The translations under genes were made by a program, and so were the position numbers. Below are positions 42,967 through 52,538 of a stretch of DNA of 64,000 nucleotides, piece after piece (position 1 is the first letter of the stretch; every line of letters starts with the position of its first letter). The DNA is from Rubellicoccus peritrichatus. Its GTDB lineage: Bacteria; Verrucomicrobiota; Verrucomicrobiia; Opitutales; Cerasicoccaceae. The notes below the pieces were generated by a model that saw only the letters and a list, made by a program, of their open reading frames with translations, made no database searches and was not told where the DNA came from. The stretch spans positions 2,599,001 to 2,663,000 of the forward strand of contig NZ_CP136920.1 of assembly GCF_033100135.1 (NCBI RefSeq), given 5' to 3'.

Positions 42967-43734
42967 ATGAAGGTGCTGATATGTTTTTCCCTGATATTTG
43001 TATTTCTTCTTAGCTCCGCAAGAGGGGAGCCAGAACAAAAATATAATTTTGAGTTTCAGTTATTTTACTGGCCAATGGACATTATCAAAGATGGCCAAAT
43101 CGATTATGATGCTAGTTATTCCCACGATATTAGTTTGCCGATTGTTTTCGCCGGAAGAAATGGATTGGAGAGAGTTGTATTAGACCGTCGAAAGGCGTCT
43201 GCATGGTATTCATATCGCGGAAAAGAGCCGCTTGTTTTGTATCGCCCTAACCAAACTGCTGCTGAGCTAGGGGCGGGTGAGCCTTTGGGGAGCGTAGTTC
43301 CGCCGAAACGAACTGGAAAGTATTTTGTTTTTCTTATCGAAACGCCTAGTGGGCTTCAAATAATGCCGGTTGATGTTTCAGAGTCAAATTTGAAAGATCA
43401 TCATTTCTCTGTTTATAATTTTACTAATGATGATATTGTTCTAGCGATTGGTGACATCCGTGCGATGTTGCCGGCTAAGGCATTGGGACAAAGTATTTCT
43501 GCTGAAGTAATTAAAGGGAAGTCCGTACGTGTGAAAGCTGCGACACGCGTTAAAGTGGTTGCAACCACAAAGAAGAATAATGCGAGTGATTGGTCTGTCG
43601 AATTAAGTAAATGGTTGTCACGACGCAGGGCTCCAAACCTTATTATGGTGTTCTATCGTACAAATTTCGATCCAAATGCAGAGCTACGTTACTTGGCTAT
43701 TGATTATAAGCGACCAGATCTAAGTATAAATTGA
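42967..43734 (+). CDS. Secreted protein of unknown function, partner of the prepilin-like protein
   Basis: 255 residues. A signal peptide (cleavage near SARG) precedes an all-extracytoplasmic body with a beta-rich pattern (YFVFLIETPSGLQIMPVDVSESNLKDHHFSVYNFTNDDIVLAIGDIRAML). I recognise no family. It begins 15 bases after the 1232-residue gene and a GAGGGG sequence lies before its ATG, so the two are probably co-transcribed and may act together at the surface. Confidence 0.6.
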   Translation: MKVLICFSLIFVFLLSSARGEPEQKYNFEFQLFYWPMDIIKDGQIDYDASYSHDISLPIVFAGRNGLERVVLDRRKASAWYSYRGKEPLVLYRPNQTAAELGAGEPLGSVVPPKRTGKYFVFLIETPSGLQIMPVDVSESNLKDHHFSVYNFTNDDIVLAIGDIRAMLPAKALGQSISAEVIKGKSVRVKAATRVKVVATTKKNNASDWSVELSKWLSRRRAPNLIMVFYRTNFDPNAELRYLAIDYKRPDLSIN

Positions 43735-44081
43735 CTGATTGCAAATATTTTTAGTGGGAAAAGAGAATTGTTATCTGGATTCTCACTTACACTGCTGAAG
43801 TTGTTGAGGTCGATTGCGAAAGTGTTAACGGAATTGAGTGTATCTTTGGAACAATTTCTGAGCATTGACCTGTTCTAGTCCTACTAGGTTCAGCTATTTA
43901 ATGTTCGGATTGGGTTACCGTGATCAGGGTGATGTTAATTTATGCTCTTGAGTACGATCTGGCTGGATTGTCTCTGTGCAGTGGCGGAATCTTTGTAATT
44001 CTGAATGAGAGTATTGACAATATTGGCGACTCTACTGTATTGTAGTTTGATGTTTTTGTTATCAGCTAAAAGGCACAGCAG
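43735..44081. other. 347-base gap before the symporter gene
   Basis: No coding frame is evident. A modest inverted repeat, GAGAAT/ATTCTC, lies near 43765 after the stop codon, without a T-run. The right end contains the symporter promoter region (44014-44050). Confidence 0.4.
44014..44050 (+). promoter_or_regulatory. Symporter promoter with shared element, copy 2
   Basis: A perfect -35 TTGACA (44014-44019) precedes CTACTGTATTGTAGTTTGA (44032-44050), which is 16 of 19 identical to copy 1 at 39155-39173. TGTATT at a 16-base spacing could be the -10. The element ends 31 bases before the ATG at 44082. Confidence 0.5.
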
Positions 44082-45890
44082 ATGATCGTTGAGTGGGTTA
44101 TTATTGGAATATACCTAGTACTGCTGGTGATAATGGGAGCTTGGTTCGGCAAGCTGAATACCAATACCAGCGATTATTTCCGTAGCGGTCAGCGAGGCAC
44201 GTGGTGGCTGGTTGGCTTAAGTATGGTTATGGCAGGAACCAGCACGCGTACATTTACGGGAAATGCCGGGTTGGGATATGAAGCAGGTTTTACTTTCCTG
44301 ATCATTTACTGGAGTGGCCTTCTTTTGCTTCCGGTTGAGTACTTTGTCATTGCTCCCATGTTTCGTCGCTTGCGGGCGACGACGTCGGCGGAAGTCGTTC
44401 GCGAGCGTTTTGGGGCAGGAACTGAACAGCTTGTTGCTTATCTGCGTGTTGTTACATTCCTTTTTTTTGGAGGGGCGTGGCTTTGGGGGCTGGCAATTTT
44501 CATTAGTAGCGTTTTTGGGCTCCCAATGGTTACCATGATTGTGGTTCTTGGTCTGGTTGTTATGTTTTACTCAACGACTGGAGGAAAATGGGCAGTGATG
44601 GGAACTGACTTTATTCAAGGCCTGATTATGATCTCAATGTGCTTGTTGCTGGGATACATCTGCCTTGATAAACTCGGAGGATTTAGTGGAATGTTTCAGG
44701 CAATTACTGATGCTGGATTGTGGGAGGAATTCTTACCGATCAAGTCCGATGATATGGCGGATGAATTGTATGGTGGCAAATACCAATGGCGTTGGATCGT
44801 GGCATTGTTCATTAGCTCAGCCATGTGGCGATTCTCGATGGGCTCTGCAGAAAGATTCTTCTCCGTTAAACATGAGAAAGAGGCGAAGAAGGTTGTTTTG
44901 GTAAGTCTCTGTGCTACGCCACTTGCTGCGTTTTATTTGATTCCTGATATTACCGCCCGATTATTATATTCGGATCAAGTGTCTGCTTCACTGCTTAGCA
45001 AACCTGCGGAATCTGCTTTTGCTATTGCTAGTATTAATCTGCTTCCGCAGGGACTGATTGGAATGATGGTGATTGCGATGTTCGCTGCGAGTATGAGTTC
45101 GCTCGATACGGGCATGAATGGTAATGCGGCGATGATTATGAAGAATATCTATCCGCCACTAAGTAGGTTGTTTGGTAAGTCCATCGTCAGTGAAGAAAAA
45201 CAGCTTTTTGCCAGTAAAATTCTCTCTCTGATTCTTGGAGCTATCATTATTTCCGTTGCTCTCTATCTTTCCGACATGGAGGGAGTGGGAATGTTTGAAA
45301 TTCTTATGGATATGAATGCCATTTTAACTCCACCAATCTTAGTGCCAACGATGCTTGGTCTTTTCATTCGTAAGACGCCGAAGTGTGCGGGTCTTGTAAG
45401 TATTGTGACTGGTGCTATCGTGGGGATCGTTGCTCTGGTTATGGCCAAGATGGGTATGCCATGGAGTTACGAACAGAAAGTTTTTATAATACTCGGGTTT
45501 AGCATAACTGCATTTTTGTTGACGATGCCTTTCTACAAGCGAAGTAGCAAAGAGTATCTTGCGCAAGTAGATCAATTTTTCCTGAAAATGCGTACACCAA
45601 TTGACTTCGCAAAGGAAGTTGGTGAGGCCAATGATCATCAGCAGCTTAAAATGTTGGGATTCTTTGCCAGTTGCCTTGGCGGGTTCGTGCTTAGTCTGTG
45701 TGTCATTCCTGGGAATGATATGCAGGGGCGTATCTATATTGTTGCACTGGCGACCATGATTTTGATGGTCGGTTTACCTATGCTTTACCTTGGGCGTAAA
45801 AAGACTAGGGAGTTTGAATTGAAACACAGTCAGATTTCTAAGCACAACGACGCCAACGTACTCTTGCCATCAAAAACAGAAGTTAAGTGA
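44082..45890 (+). CDS. Sodium:solute symporter (SSS family)
   Basis: 602 residues with about thirteen hydrophobic segments. The N-terminal SSS signature is clear: IGIYLVLLVIMGAWFGKLNTNTSDYFRSGQRGTWWLVGLSMVMAGTST, and MIAMFAASMSSLDTGMNGNA is the conserved Na+ site region. These proteins import sugars, sugar acids, amino acids or vitamins with Na+. The linkage to an epimerase (four-base overlap) and to polysaccharide-degrading enzymes downstream suggests a sugar or uronate cargo; the exact substrate is not visible. Confidence 0.88.
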   Translation: MIVEWVIIGIYLVLLVIMGAWFGKLNTNTSDYFRSGQRGTWWLVGLSMVMAGTSTRTFTGNAGLGYEAGFTFLIIYWSGLLLLPVEYFVIAPMFRRLRATTSAEVVRERFGAGTEQLVAYLRVVTFLFFGGAWLWGLAIFISSVFGLPMVTMIVVLGLVVMFYSTTGGKWAVMGTDFIQGLIMISMCLLLGYICLDKLGGFSGMFQAITDAGLWEEFLPIKSDDMADELYGGKYQWRWIVALFISSAMWRFSMGSAERFFSVKHEKEAKKVVLVSLCATPLAAFYLIPDITARLLYSDQVSASLLSKPAESAFAIASINLLPQGLIGMMVIAMFAASMSSLDTGMNGNAAMIMKNIYPPLSRLFGKSIVSEEKQLFASKILSLILGAIIISVALYLSDMEGVGMFEILMDMNAILTPPILVPTMLGLFIRKTPKCAGLVSIVTGAIVGIVALVMAKMGMPWSYEQKVFIILGFSITAFLLTMPFYKRSSKEYLAQVDQFFLKMRTPIDFAKEVGEANDHQQLKMLGFFASCLGGFVLSLCVIPGNDMQGRIYIVALATMILMVGLPMLYLGRKKTREFELKHSQISKHNDANVLLPSKTEVK

Positions 45891-46633
45891 TGATGAAAAA
45901 GAAAATAGCTTTTACTGGTAGTGCTGGATTTTTGGGAACTTCAATCTATCAGGCTTTTGAGGGCGATTATGAATTGCGCCTTGCTGATGTCGCTGAATTT
46001 AATGCAGGCCATGAAAAAATGATCGGTGATGTGGTCGATTTTGATTTCTGCAAACGCTTGGTTGATGGAATGGACTATCTTGTGATTGGGCATATGTATC
46101 CGCGGCCTTATGGAGTGGTTCCAACGCGAATCTTTGATGTGAATGTGACTGGTACCGCAAATTTGCTGTATGCAGCAGTGCAGTCTGGGGTCAAGCGTGT
46201 AGCTCTCATTTCAAGCGTAGCTGCATGCAGTGAGCATGATCCTGCTGTTGATTTGAACGGATTGCGTCCTAAGGGAAGTGAGATGTACTCTACTACCAAG
46301 GCTTGCCAGGAAATAATAGCTGAAGCAATTCATGAGGAATTTGGACTTGAGATTGCTTCGATCCGCATTGGCTATGTTGTCGATTGTCGTAGTAAGGTCA
46401 ATAAGTATGGTAATGTTTTAAAGGAGTTCGTATCTGGGATGATTGATCGAGGCGATGTCGGTATTGTAACGCGAAAGTTCATTGAGATCCCAGGGTTGAA
46501 GTATGAAGTTCGGCCAGCTTATAGCTTTAGTGAGCCTGGGCATTATCCAAGTGGTATTGCTACCTTTCAGTATCTAAACTGGCGTTCTTGTTTTGATACA
46601 TCAACTGATAGGATTTCTGCTGTGACGGGTTAA
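45890..46633 (+). CDS. NAD(P)-dependent epimerase/dehydratase (extended SDR)
   Basis: 247 residues from ATG 45890 (TGATG overlap with the symporter stop). N-terminal Rossmann motif AFTGSAGFLGTSIY (GxxGxxG), ISSVAACSE with a catalytic Ser, and the YSTTK (YxxxK) pair. Extended SDRs of this type are nucleotide-sugar epimerases or uronate dehydrogenases. It is shorter than UDP-glucose epimerases (about 330) and resembles uronate/hexose dehydrogenase-sized members. Its coupling to the symporter suggests it processes the imported sugar. Confidence 0.8.
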   Translation: MMKKKIAFTGSAGFLGTSIYQAFEGDYELRLADVAEFNAGHEKMIGDVVDFDFCKRLVDGMDYLVIGHMYPRPYGVVPTRIFDVNVTGTANLLYAAVQSGVKRVALISSVAACSEHDPAVDLNGLRPKGSEMYSTTKACQEIIAEAIHEEFGLEIASIRIGYVVDCRSKVNKYGNVLKEFVSGMIDRGDVGIVTRKFIEIPGLKYEVRPAYSFSEPGHYPSGIATFQYLNWRSCFDTSTDRISAVTG

Positions 46634-46654
46634 GCCTCGATTTGGTCTGATATA

Positions 46655-46804
46655 ATGATATTTCGCGAGAGGCTACTCTTCATTTTTAGATCAGTGTTAA
46701 TACTGACATTTTTTGGAGTCGCGTTAATTGCAGGAAACATGGCTGTAGTCAGCGTTAAAAACTGCAGTGAATCTGAGCTTTCAGATTATTTGGACCACAT
46801 TTGA
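46655..46804 (+). pseudogene. 49-residue remnant with N-terminal signal sequence
   Basis: The frame encodes MIFRERLLFIFRSVLILTFFGVALIAG, a good signal or anchor helix, then NMAVVSVKNCSESELSDYLDHI and a stop. It looks like the beginning of a secreted protein whose body is gone. It could instead be a genuine small membrane protein. It begins 22 bases after the epimerase gene. Confidence 0.35.
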
Positions 46805-47019
46805 CAATAGCAAGCCACAGCATGAGAATTATCAGTAGTGCGGTAAGTGTCTCCAGGAAATACCTTATCTTTTCATGGAGCTTCTCCTTGAAATTTCAGT
46901 TATTTTACTAATTTCAGATATTGGGACTATACGTGATGTGGGATATTTTTCTGGTCATCTTTTTCGCGAAGTAGATGAAAATATATTTGACAAAGTAAGT
47001 GGGTGTAATCAGTCTGCTC

Positions 47020-47029
47020 TATAGTAGTT
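47020..47029 (+). promoter_or_regulatory. Shared accessory-region element, copy 3 (before PEP-CTERM gene)
   Basis: TATAGTAGTT fits the TAYWGTAGTT core and lies 72 bases before the ATG at 47102. TTGACA is present at 46987-46992 but too far away for a normal promoter with this element as -10. Confidence 0.35.
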
Positions 47030-47101
47030 TAAGGGCATGTCACTTAGCTACCAATTATCGAATTACACTTTTAGTTTCTCAGCAATTAACCCTAATCAAA
47101 T

Positions 47102-47818
47102 ATGAAAAAAACTATTATAACAATATCGGCTATAGGTCTCTTGGCTGGATCTCTTCTGGCGCAGCCTATTGCTACAAGTATTGATTCGATTACAGAGAGC
47201 GGTGGTATCGTCTCTTCCGTCACGGTTGGGCTTGATACATACAATTCCTTTGTTGCTCCTACCTCGCTGCTTGAGATCAGCAGCCCTGCTGACCCCTACC
47301 TTGCTCTTCAGGGTGTCGCAACTCTGCCTACTGATGCGACAAGTGCATTGGGTGGTTTAAACGTTCAGACTGGGGCTTTGAATTATGGATATGAAGCGCA
47401 ATTTGGTGGTGCATTGACTGATACATCTCAAGTTTTTCTTATTGGAAATTATGCTGACATAACAGGCACCGAGAGAATTGATATCATCGCAATTGATGCT
47501 TCTGGTAACACACTTGCAACTGCATCGCAGATTGCTGTCAACGCAAATGGTTTTCCGGCAATTGTTCCTGAGTCGACTTACGATCGTACAGGTGGGACCG
47601 ATTTAGATCGTACGATCACTGGCGCTACTTTTACTCTTGCTGAGCTGGGGCTTGGTGGATTCGGTGCAACTGGCATCGAGATTTCAGATGGTACTTATGA
47701 CCCACAGGCAGTTTTTATTGCGATACCTGAACCCGGCACTTATGCAGCACTAGTAGCATTGGGAGCTTTGCTATTTGTTGTTAATCGACGTCGGCGTAAT
47801 TTGCATAATGAACTTTAG
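47102..47818 (+). CDS. PEP-CTERM sorting-domain protein
   Basis: 238 residues. A signal peptide cleaved near LLAQP is followed by a beta-rich body with many Thr, Gly and Ala. The C-terminus has IPEPGTYAALVALGALLFVVNRRRR: the PEP motif, a hydrophobic span and a basic tail, the signal for exosortase sorting. It differs from the other PEP-CTERM protein in the window in body sequence. It sits inside the carbohydrate locus and is followed by a strong terminator. Confidence 0.87.
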   Translation: MKKTIITISAIGLLAGSLLAQPIATSIDSITESGGIVSSVTVGLDTYNSFVAPTSLLEISSPADPYLALQGVATLPTDATSALGGLNVQTGALNYGYEAQFGGALTDTSQVFLIGNYADITGTERIDIIAIDASGNTLATASQIAVNANGFPAIVPESTYDRTGGTDLDRTITGATFTLAELGLGGFGATGIEISDGTYDPQAVFIAIPEPGTYAALVALGALLFVVNRRRRNLHNEL

Positions 47819-47864
47819 TGGGGTATTGAGTCTGCATGGATTAGGATTCTACTTATAGTCTTTA

Positions 47865-47897
47865 AGAGGCCATTGAATTTTCAATGGTCTCTTTTTT
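47865..47897 (+). terminator. Rho-independent terminator after the PEP-CTERM gene
   Basis: AGAGGCCATTGA pairs with TCAATGGTCTCT (12 base pairs with one G-T) around the loop ATTT, directly followed by TTTTT. It separates the PEP-CTERM gene from the GH29 gene. Confidence 0.85.
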
Positions 47898-48000
47898 ATC
47901 TATCAATCTCGGTAAGGTTGAAGGAGTAGCAAAATCGTTCAGTAACTGTAACTGCGATTTAATGATAGTTGAATTTGTAATCTATTGGACGTAGCTTCGC

Positions 48001-50214
48001 ATGTATATGTTCTGTTTTATTAATACACTAAAGAAATATTCTACAGTTGCGCCACTGGTCAGTGGTATCCTGTTGCCCTTTTATTCGAACGCCGAAACTG
48101 AGTTAACGGAACCTAAGTTTGAGCCGACTCTAGAATCGCTTGAACAATACGAATGCCCGGAATGGTTTCGCGATGCCAAGTTTGGAATCTGGTCCTGTTG
48201 GAATGCCTATACGGTGCCTGGAAACGGTGACTGGTATGCCCGCGGGATGTATGAGCAAGGCACTAGCCACTATAACTACCACGTTAAAAACTACGGACAT
48301 CCGTCGGAATTCGGCTACAAGGACATCCTTCATTTATGGAGAGGGGAAAAGTTTAATCCAAAGGAGCAAATCGAACTCTTTAAGCAAGCTGGTGCCAAAT
48401 ATTTCGTTGTGATGGCGAATCACCACGACAATTTCGATCTATGGGATTCCAAGCATCAAAAGTGGAACAGCGTTAACTATGGCCCCAAGATCGACATTGT
48501 TGCCGAGTGGCAGAAAGTAACGCTGGAGGCTGGTTTACGTTTCGGGATCACTAGTCACCTGGAACGCACCTGGAGCTGGTTTCAAACGAATAAGGGCTTT
48601 GATAAAACCGGACCTTACGCTGGCGTGCCTTACGATGGCAACGATCCGGCCTATGAAGATCTTTATCTGAAACCGGACCCCAATGGGGACACGAATCGCG
48701 CGCATCCGGTGAACGCCCCCGTTGAATGGCGTGAGCATTGGCTGGATCGTTGCAAAGACGTCATCGAAAAATACGACCCTGACATGTTTTACGTCGATGG
48801 TGGCGTTCCCTTTTATGGCGACGACAAAGGCCAGACTGGGTTGAGGATGATCGCCTTTCTCTACAACCACAGCATGAAAATGAACGATGGCCAGAACGAA
48901 GCGGTCATGTGCATCAAGAATTGGAAAAACGAAGGCAAGTGGGGCTACTACTGGCCAGGTATCGCCACTTTGGACCTCGAACGCCACCGGCTGGATTACA
49001 TCGATCCGGAACCTTGGCAGACCGATACGTCTATCGGCGACTGGACCTGGAACCGGAACACTACTTACCGTTCGGCCGAGAATATCATCGTCGAGCTCGT
49101 CGACATTGTCTCGAAGAATGGTAACCTGTTGCTCAATGTTTCCCCTCGTGATGATGGTTCCCTAGATGACGCCGCCGTTGCTTTACTTGAAGAAATAGGT
49201 GACTGGATGGCGATTAATAGCGAGTCAATCTATGATACGCGGTATTGGAAAGTCTGGGGCGCTGATCAGCTCCGTGTTGTTCAGAAAGATGGGGATCTTT
49301 ATGTGACCACTTTTGTTTGGCCGGAAGAGCGGACGATGACTATTCCGTTTTTAATCACTGAGAACAGCAGTGCCAAATTTTCGAAGATAGAGTTACTGGG
49401 CCATGAAGGTGAGATTGATTTCCAATCCACTGCGGAGGGACTGGTTATTGATTTTCCTGCTGAGCGGCCTTGTGATCATGCTTGGGTATTCAAGATCTCC
49501 GGTGAAAACTTCGATACGATCGACTTGGAAGCCTTTAAAAAGAGTTACGAATCCAGTCCTCAGAAAATCAAGATTTGGGCGGAGGTTTCGAAAAAGGTGG
49601 AATTGCCTGCAGATTACAAAGCCATTACTTTTGCCAAGAATGGACAACTTTGGGCGATTAACGCGGACAATCACGTAGTCAGTCGGGATGGAAGCGAATT
49701 CACTGTTCTAGACCAGCAAGGCGTCGATATTGGCGGTAACCAGCAAGGGATTATCGTCGTTGCTGGTTTGGATGGTCTCGTCCACTTGTTGAAGGATGAA
49801 AAATGGCAAACACTTGAGGGGCTCACGGACGTTACTCGGGTCGATATTGCTGAGAGCGGCAAGGTCTGGGCCGTTTACAACGAATCAAAAATTGCTTTCA
49901 ACAAAGATGGAAAATGGAAGACCATCAGTGGTGGCGGCACCGATGTTGCCTGTGGTCCAGGAAATATGATTGCGGCGCCTGGTAGCGGTGGCGTGTTGTA
50001 TTTTTATCAAGGTGAAAAGTGGTCCAAACAAGGTGGCAGCGGCGCCATTCGGCTCGATGTTTCACCTAAAACCGGCCATACTGTCGTAGCGAACAAGGTA
50101 AATAATATCTATGCTTACCATCGAGGTAAATGGATGAAGCTTCCTGGCAAAGCAACTGACGTTGCTTGTGGCAAAGTCAACGACGATGAAATTATTGGCT
50201 GGATTGCAGAGTAA
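48001..50214 (+). CDS. GH29 alpha-L-fucosidase fused to a tectonin-like beta-propeller
   Basis: 737 residues, secreted (signal peptide about 1-31). The N-terminal part (about 35-500) is a GH29 fucosidase: WFRDAKFGIWSCWNAYTVPG, HHDNFDLWDS (141-150), and DMFYVDGG with Asp266 as the probable nucleophile; NGNLLLNVSPRDDG is another family landmark. From about 535 to the end there are repeated blades (ITFAKNGQLWAINADN, VDIAESGKVWAVYNES, LDVSPKTGHTVVANKVNNIYAY), resembling tectonin/TECPR propeller repeats, which in other proteins bind sugars or proteins. It should release terminal L-fucose from algal or other fucosylated glycans while the propeller holds the substrate. Confidence 0.85.
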   Translation: MYMFCFINTLKKYSTVAPLVSGILLPFYSNAETELTEPKFEPTLESLEQYECPEWFRDAKFGIWSCWNAYTVPGNGDWYARGMYEQGTSHYNYHVKNYGHPSEFGYKDILHLWRGEKFNPKEQIELFKQAGAKYFVVMANHHDNFDLWDSKHQKWNSVNYGPKIDIVAEWQKVTLEAGLRFGITSHLERTWSWFQTNKGFDKTGPYAGVPYDGNDPAYEDLYLKPDPNGDTNRAHPVNAPVEWREHWLDRCKDVIEKYDPDMFYVDGGVPFYGDDKGQTGLRMIAFLYNHSMKMNDGQNEAVMCIKNWKNEGKWGYYWPGIATLDLERHRLDYIDPEPWQTDTSIGDWTWNRNTTYRSAENIIVELVDIVSKNGNLLLNVSPRDDGSLDDAAVALLEEIGDWMAINSESIYDTRYWKVWGADQLRVVQKDGDLYVTTFVWPEERTMTIPFLITENSSAKFSKIELLGHEGEIDFQSTAEGLVIDFPAERPCDHAWVFKISGENFDTIDLEAFKKSYESSPQKIKIWAEVSKKVELPADYKAITFAKNGQLWAINADNHVVSRDGSEFTVLDQQGVDIGGNQQGIIVVAGLDGLVHLLKDEKWQTLEGLTDVTRVDIAESGKVWAVYNESKIAFNKDGKWKTISGGGTDVACGPGNMIAAPGSGGVLYFYQGEKWSKQGGSGAIRLDVSPKTGHTVVANKVNNIYAYHRGKWMKLPGKATDVACGKVNDDEIIGWIAE

Positions 50215-50268
50215 ATTGTGTTTGGTCGGAATAGGTATCCTATTCAAGGTCTCTAAGTGAATTGATAA

Positions 50269-52413
50269 ATGAATTATAGTTACAAAATAACCGTTCTATT
50301 GATCGTTGGTTTGGTCTGCGCCATGGTTTCCTATGCCGGAAGCGCAGCGGAGTTTCTGGCTACCTATCCCAAACACGCGCAAATTTTATTTGAGCAGATT
50401 GATTGGGATTCAGAGGGCTTGTCTGAATTGGAGGAAGAAGATCACGTTGCCAGGTTGGAAGGCTTAATTAAGCATTTTCAAAACTCGCCTACTACTGAAA
50501 CGATGCGGGCGGCAGCGCCTGCCAAGCGAGGTCATAAGGGTTTAGACGTCGTTATTGATGCCTTGGTTAACAGTGAGCTGAAGCCGGAGGGATACATCAA
50601 CTTCTCGAAGCAACCTCCTGCGATGACCAAGCATTATCTGGGAGGGGCCATTACTCGGTTCGAATATATGCTTCGATTCAGTGCCGCCTGGCATGGGACC
50701 GGAGATCCTAAATATTTTGATATCATCAAGCGTGTCTTAAACGACCTGGCTGTGGGGCAACCTCCGGTGGTCATGGAGACTTATGACATGCAGCAGCATG
50801 AGGCCTGCTGGATATCATTGGAAACCGCCCTGAGAATGGAGAATCTCTACAAGGTCTATTTCTCTGCGATCCAGCATCCGGATATGGATGATGAGATCAA
50901 ATTGCTAATTCTTGCTATGTTGTGGGAGCATGCCGACCACCTCTTGCACCATGGCTCAGGAGGGCAGGGTAACTGGATGACGACTGAGGGGGAGCGTCTC
51001 CTCCGTGTGGCGCTTGTCTTCCCGGAATATAAAGACTCCGAGGCATGGGCGGATAAGGCAGTTCAACGCTTTACCAGCAATATGGATGGTCTCTTTTATC
51101 CGGATGGCTCTCAATGCGAGCTTTCGATCATGTATGGCTATATTTCCTTTCGCTCAGCAATGGCTTACTACAATCTTCTGAAAGAATATGGACGAGAGAT
51201 GCCCGAAGGTTTTAAGGAGAATCTGCAGCAACAGATTCGTTTTTATTCGTGGGTGTGTACACCGGATGGGCAGATGTCCAGCGCTGGTGACGGCAACTAC
51301 ACGCCGGGGTATTTTCGAACAGGCCTTGGTTTTGCTGAACAACTCGGTGTTGAAGATGCGATTCATTTGATTACAAAAGGAGAAGAGGGGGCGTCTTTGG
51401 AGGGGCCTAGCTCTACCTTTTTTGATTACTCAGGTTATGCTATCAGTCGAGACTCGGTTGGTGCTGATAATGAGCAATGGAGCCTTTTTGATATGGGGCC
51501 TTATGGGACCGGACACGTTCATAACGATGCTCTTCACCTGACTGTGTATAGCAAGCGTCTACTGCTTGTGGATACGGGGCGCTACCATTATACTTTGTAT
51601 GATGGTTGGCACGAGGGCTACTTTAAGGCTACTCGTGGGCACAACACTGTTGGCATTGCAGGCTGTGACCAGTATTTCCCTTATTGGCGCGCTTATGATG
51701 ATGAGTGGAACGAGTATATGTACAGCAGAAGTTACGAGCCAATTGCGGAGACAGAATACGAGATTACGGATGACTATGATTTTTTCCGTGGGCGCACGTA
51801 CAATGGATACATCGAGCCAGATGTCACGGGCAAGGGCTATGGTCTGCGTTTAAAGGGGAAGAACGCCCATGAACGTGGTGTTCATTACGAGCGAGGTGAA
51901 TTCTGGGCGGTAATTGACCGAGTCTTTACCGATGAAAGGCGCAGCGTTGAAGTTTTCTGGCATTTTCATCCTGATGTGAAGAATGTTAAAATGTTAGAGA
52001 ATGGCGCCGTGGTCTCGTATGACGCCAATGAAGGTAATGTCATGATTTACCCGATTTACGGTAATCAAGAAGTCGAGGGGAAACTCTTTTATGGTTCCGA
52101 AGAGCCCAAGCAGGGCTGGTATGCGCCTCGTTATGGGACAAAGGTTCCTGCCTGGGCGGTGGAATATTACAGTGAGGCTGAATACTTGGCGTGGTTTGGT
52201 TGGTTAATCGTTCCTTTTGAGGGTGACAAAATACCCGAAGTTTCGGCTATCGCGACTTCTCTCACAAATCACCTCTATCGCATTGACACCGTTATCGACG
52301 GTGAAACTGCCACGCTTGAAATGCAACTTGACGATACCCCAGAGTTTCAGGAAGACAAGTATAGTGAGGGCCTCCTCCCATACTACATTGTAACGCGTGA
52401 AAAACCCGATTGA
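50269..52413 (+). CDS. Secreted heparinase II/III-like polysaccharide lyase
   Basis: 714 residues. A signal peptide (about 1-24) is followed by an alpha-helical toroid domain (about 90-380, with YDMQQHEACWISLETALRMENLYK and GNWMTTEGERLLR) and a C-terminal beta-sandwich containing GHVHNDALHLTVYSKRLLLVDTGRYHYTLYDGW, the family's His-rich active region. Relatives cleave uronate-containing polymers (heparin, alginate, ulvan) by beta-elimination. The exact substrate cannot be read. It lies 54 bases after the GH29 gene, on the same strand, probably in one operon. Confidence 0.8.
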   Translation: MNYSYKITVLLIVGLVCAMVSYAGSAAEFLATYPKHAQILFEQIDWDSEGLSELEEEDHVARLEGLIKHFQNSPTTETMRAAAPAKRGHKGLDVVIDALVNSELKPEGYINFSKQPPAMTKHYLGGAITRFEYMLRFSAAWHGTGDPKYFDIIKRVLNDLAVGQPPVVMETYDMQQHEACWISLETALRMENLYKVYFSAIQHPDMDDEIKLLILAMLWEHADHLLHHGSGGQGNWMTTEGERLLRVALVFPEYKDSEAWADKAVQRFTSNMDGLFYPDGSQCELSIMYGYISFRSAMAYYNLLKEYGREMPEGFKENLQQQIRFYSWVCTPDGQMSSAGDGNYTPGYFRTGLGFAEQLGVEDAIHLITKGEEGASLEGPSSTFFDYSGYAISRDSVGADNEQWSLFDMGPYGTGHVHNDALHLTVYSKRLLLVDTGRYHYTLYDGWHEGYFKATRGHNTVGIAGCDQYFPYWRAYDDEWNEYMYSRSYEPIAETEYEITDDYDFFRGRTYNGYIEPDVTGKGYGLRLKGKNAHERGVHYERGEFWAVIDRVFTDERRSVEVFWHFHPDVKNVKMLENGAVVSYDANEGNVMIYPIYGNQEVEGKLFYGSEEPKQGWYAPRYGTKVPAWAVEYYSEAEYLAWFGWLIVPFEGDKIPEVSAIATSLTNHLYRIDTVIDGETATLEMQLDDTPEFQEDKYSEGLLPYYIVTREKPD

Positions 52414-52538
52414 GATATTTTGGACAAAGGTGTGTGTGAATCCACTCCAGTTAGAACTTCAATTTGTTATAAAAACAACTTGAGAGGAAGTGCTACAGTG
52501 CCGGTCGATTACTTAAAGTGTGAGGAAGTAAGGGCTTC

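Larger units (their letters stand above)
46634..47101. other. 468-base gap with a short signal-peptide-like remnant
   Basis: It contains the 49-codon frame at 46655-46804 and a shared TAYWGTAGTT element (47020-47029) with TTGACA upstream (46987-46992). The rest shows no frame I trust. Confidence 0.45.
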
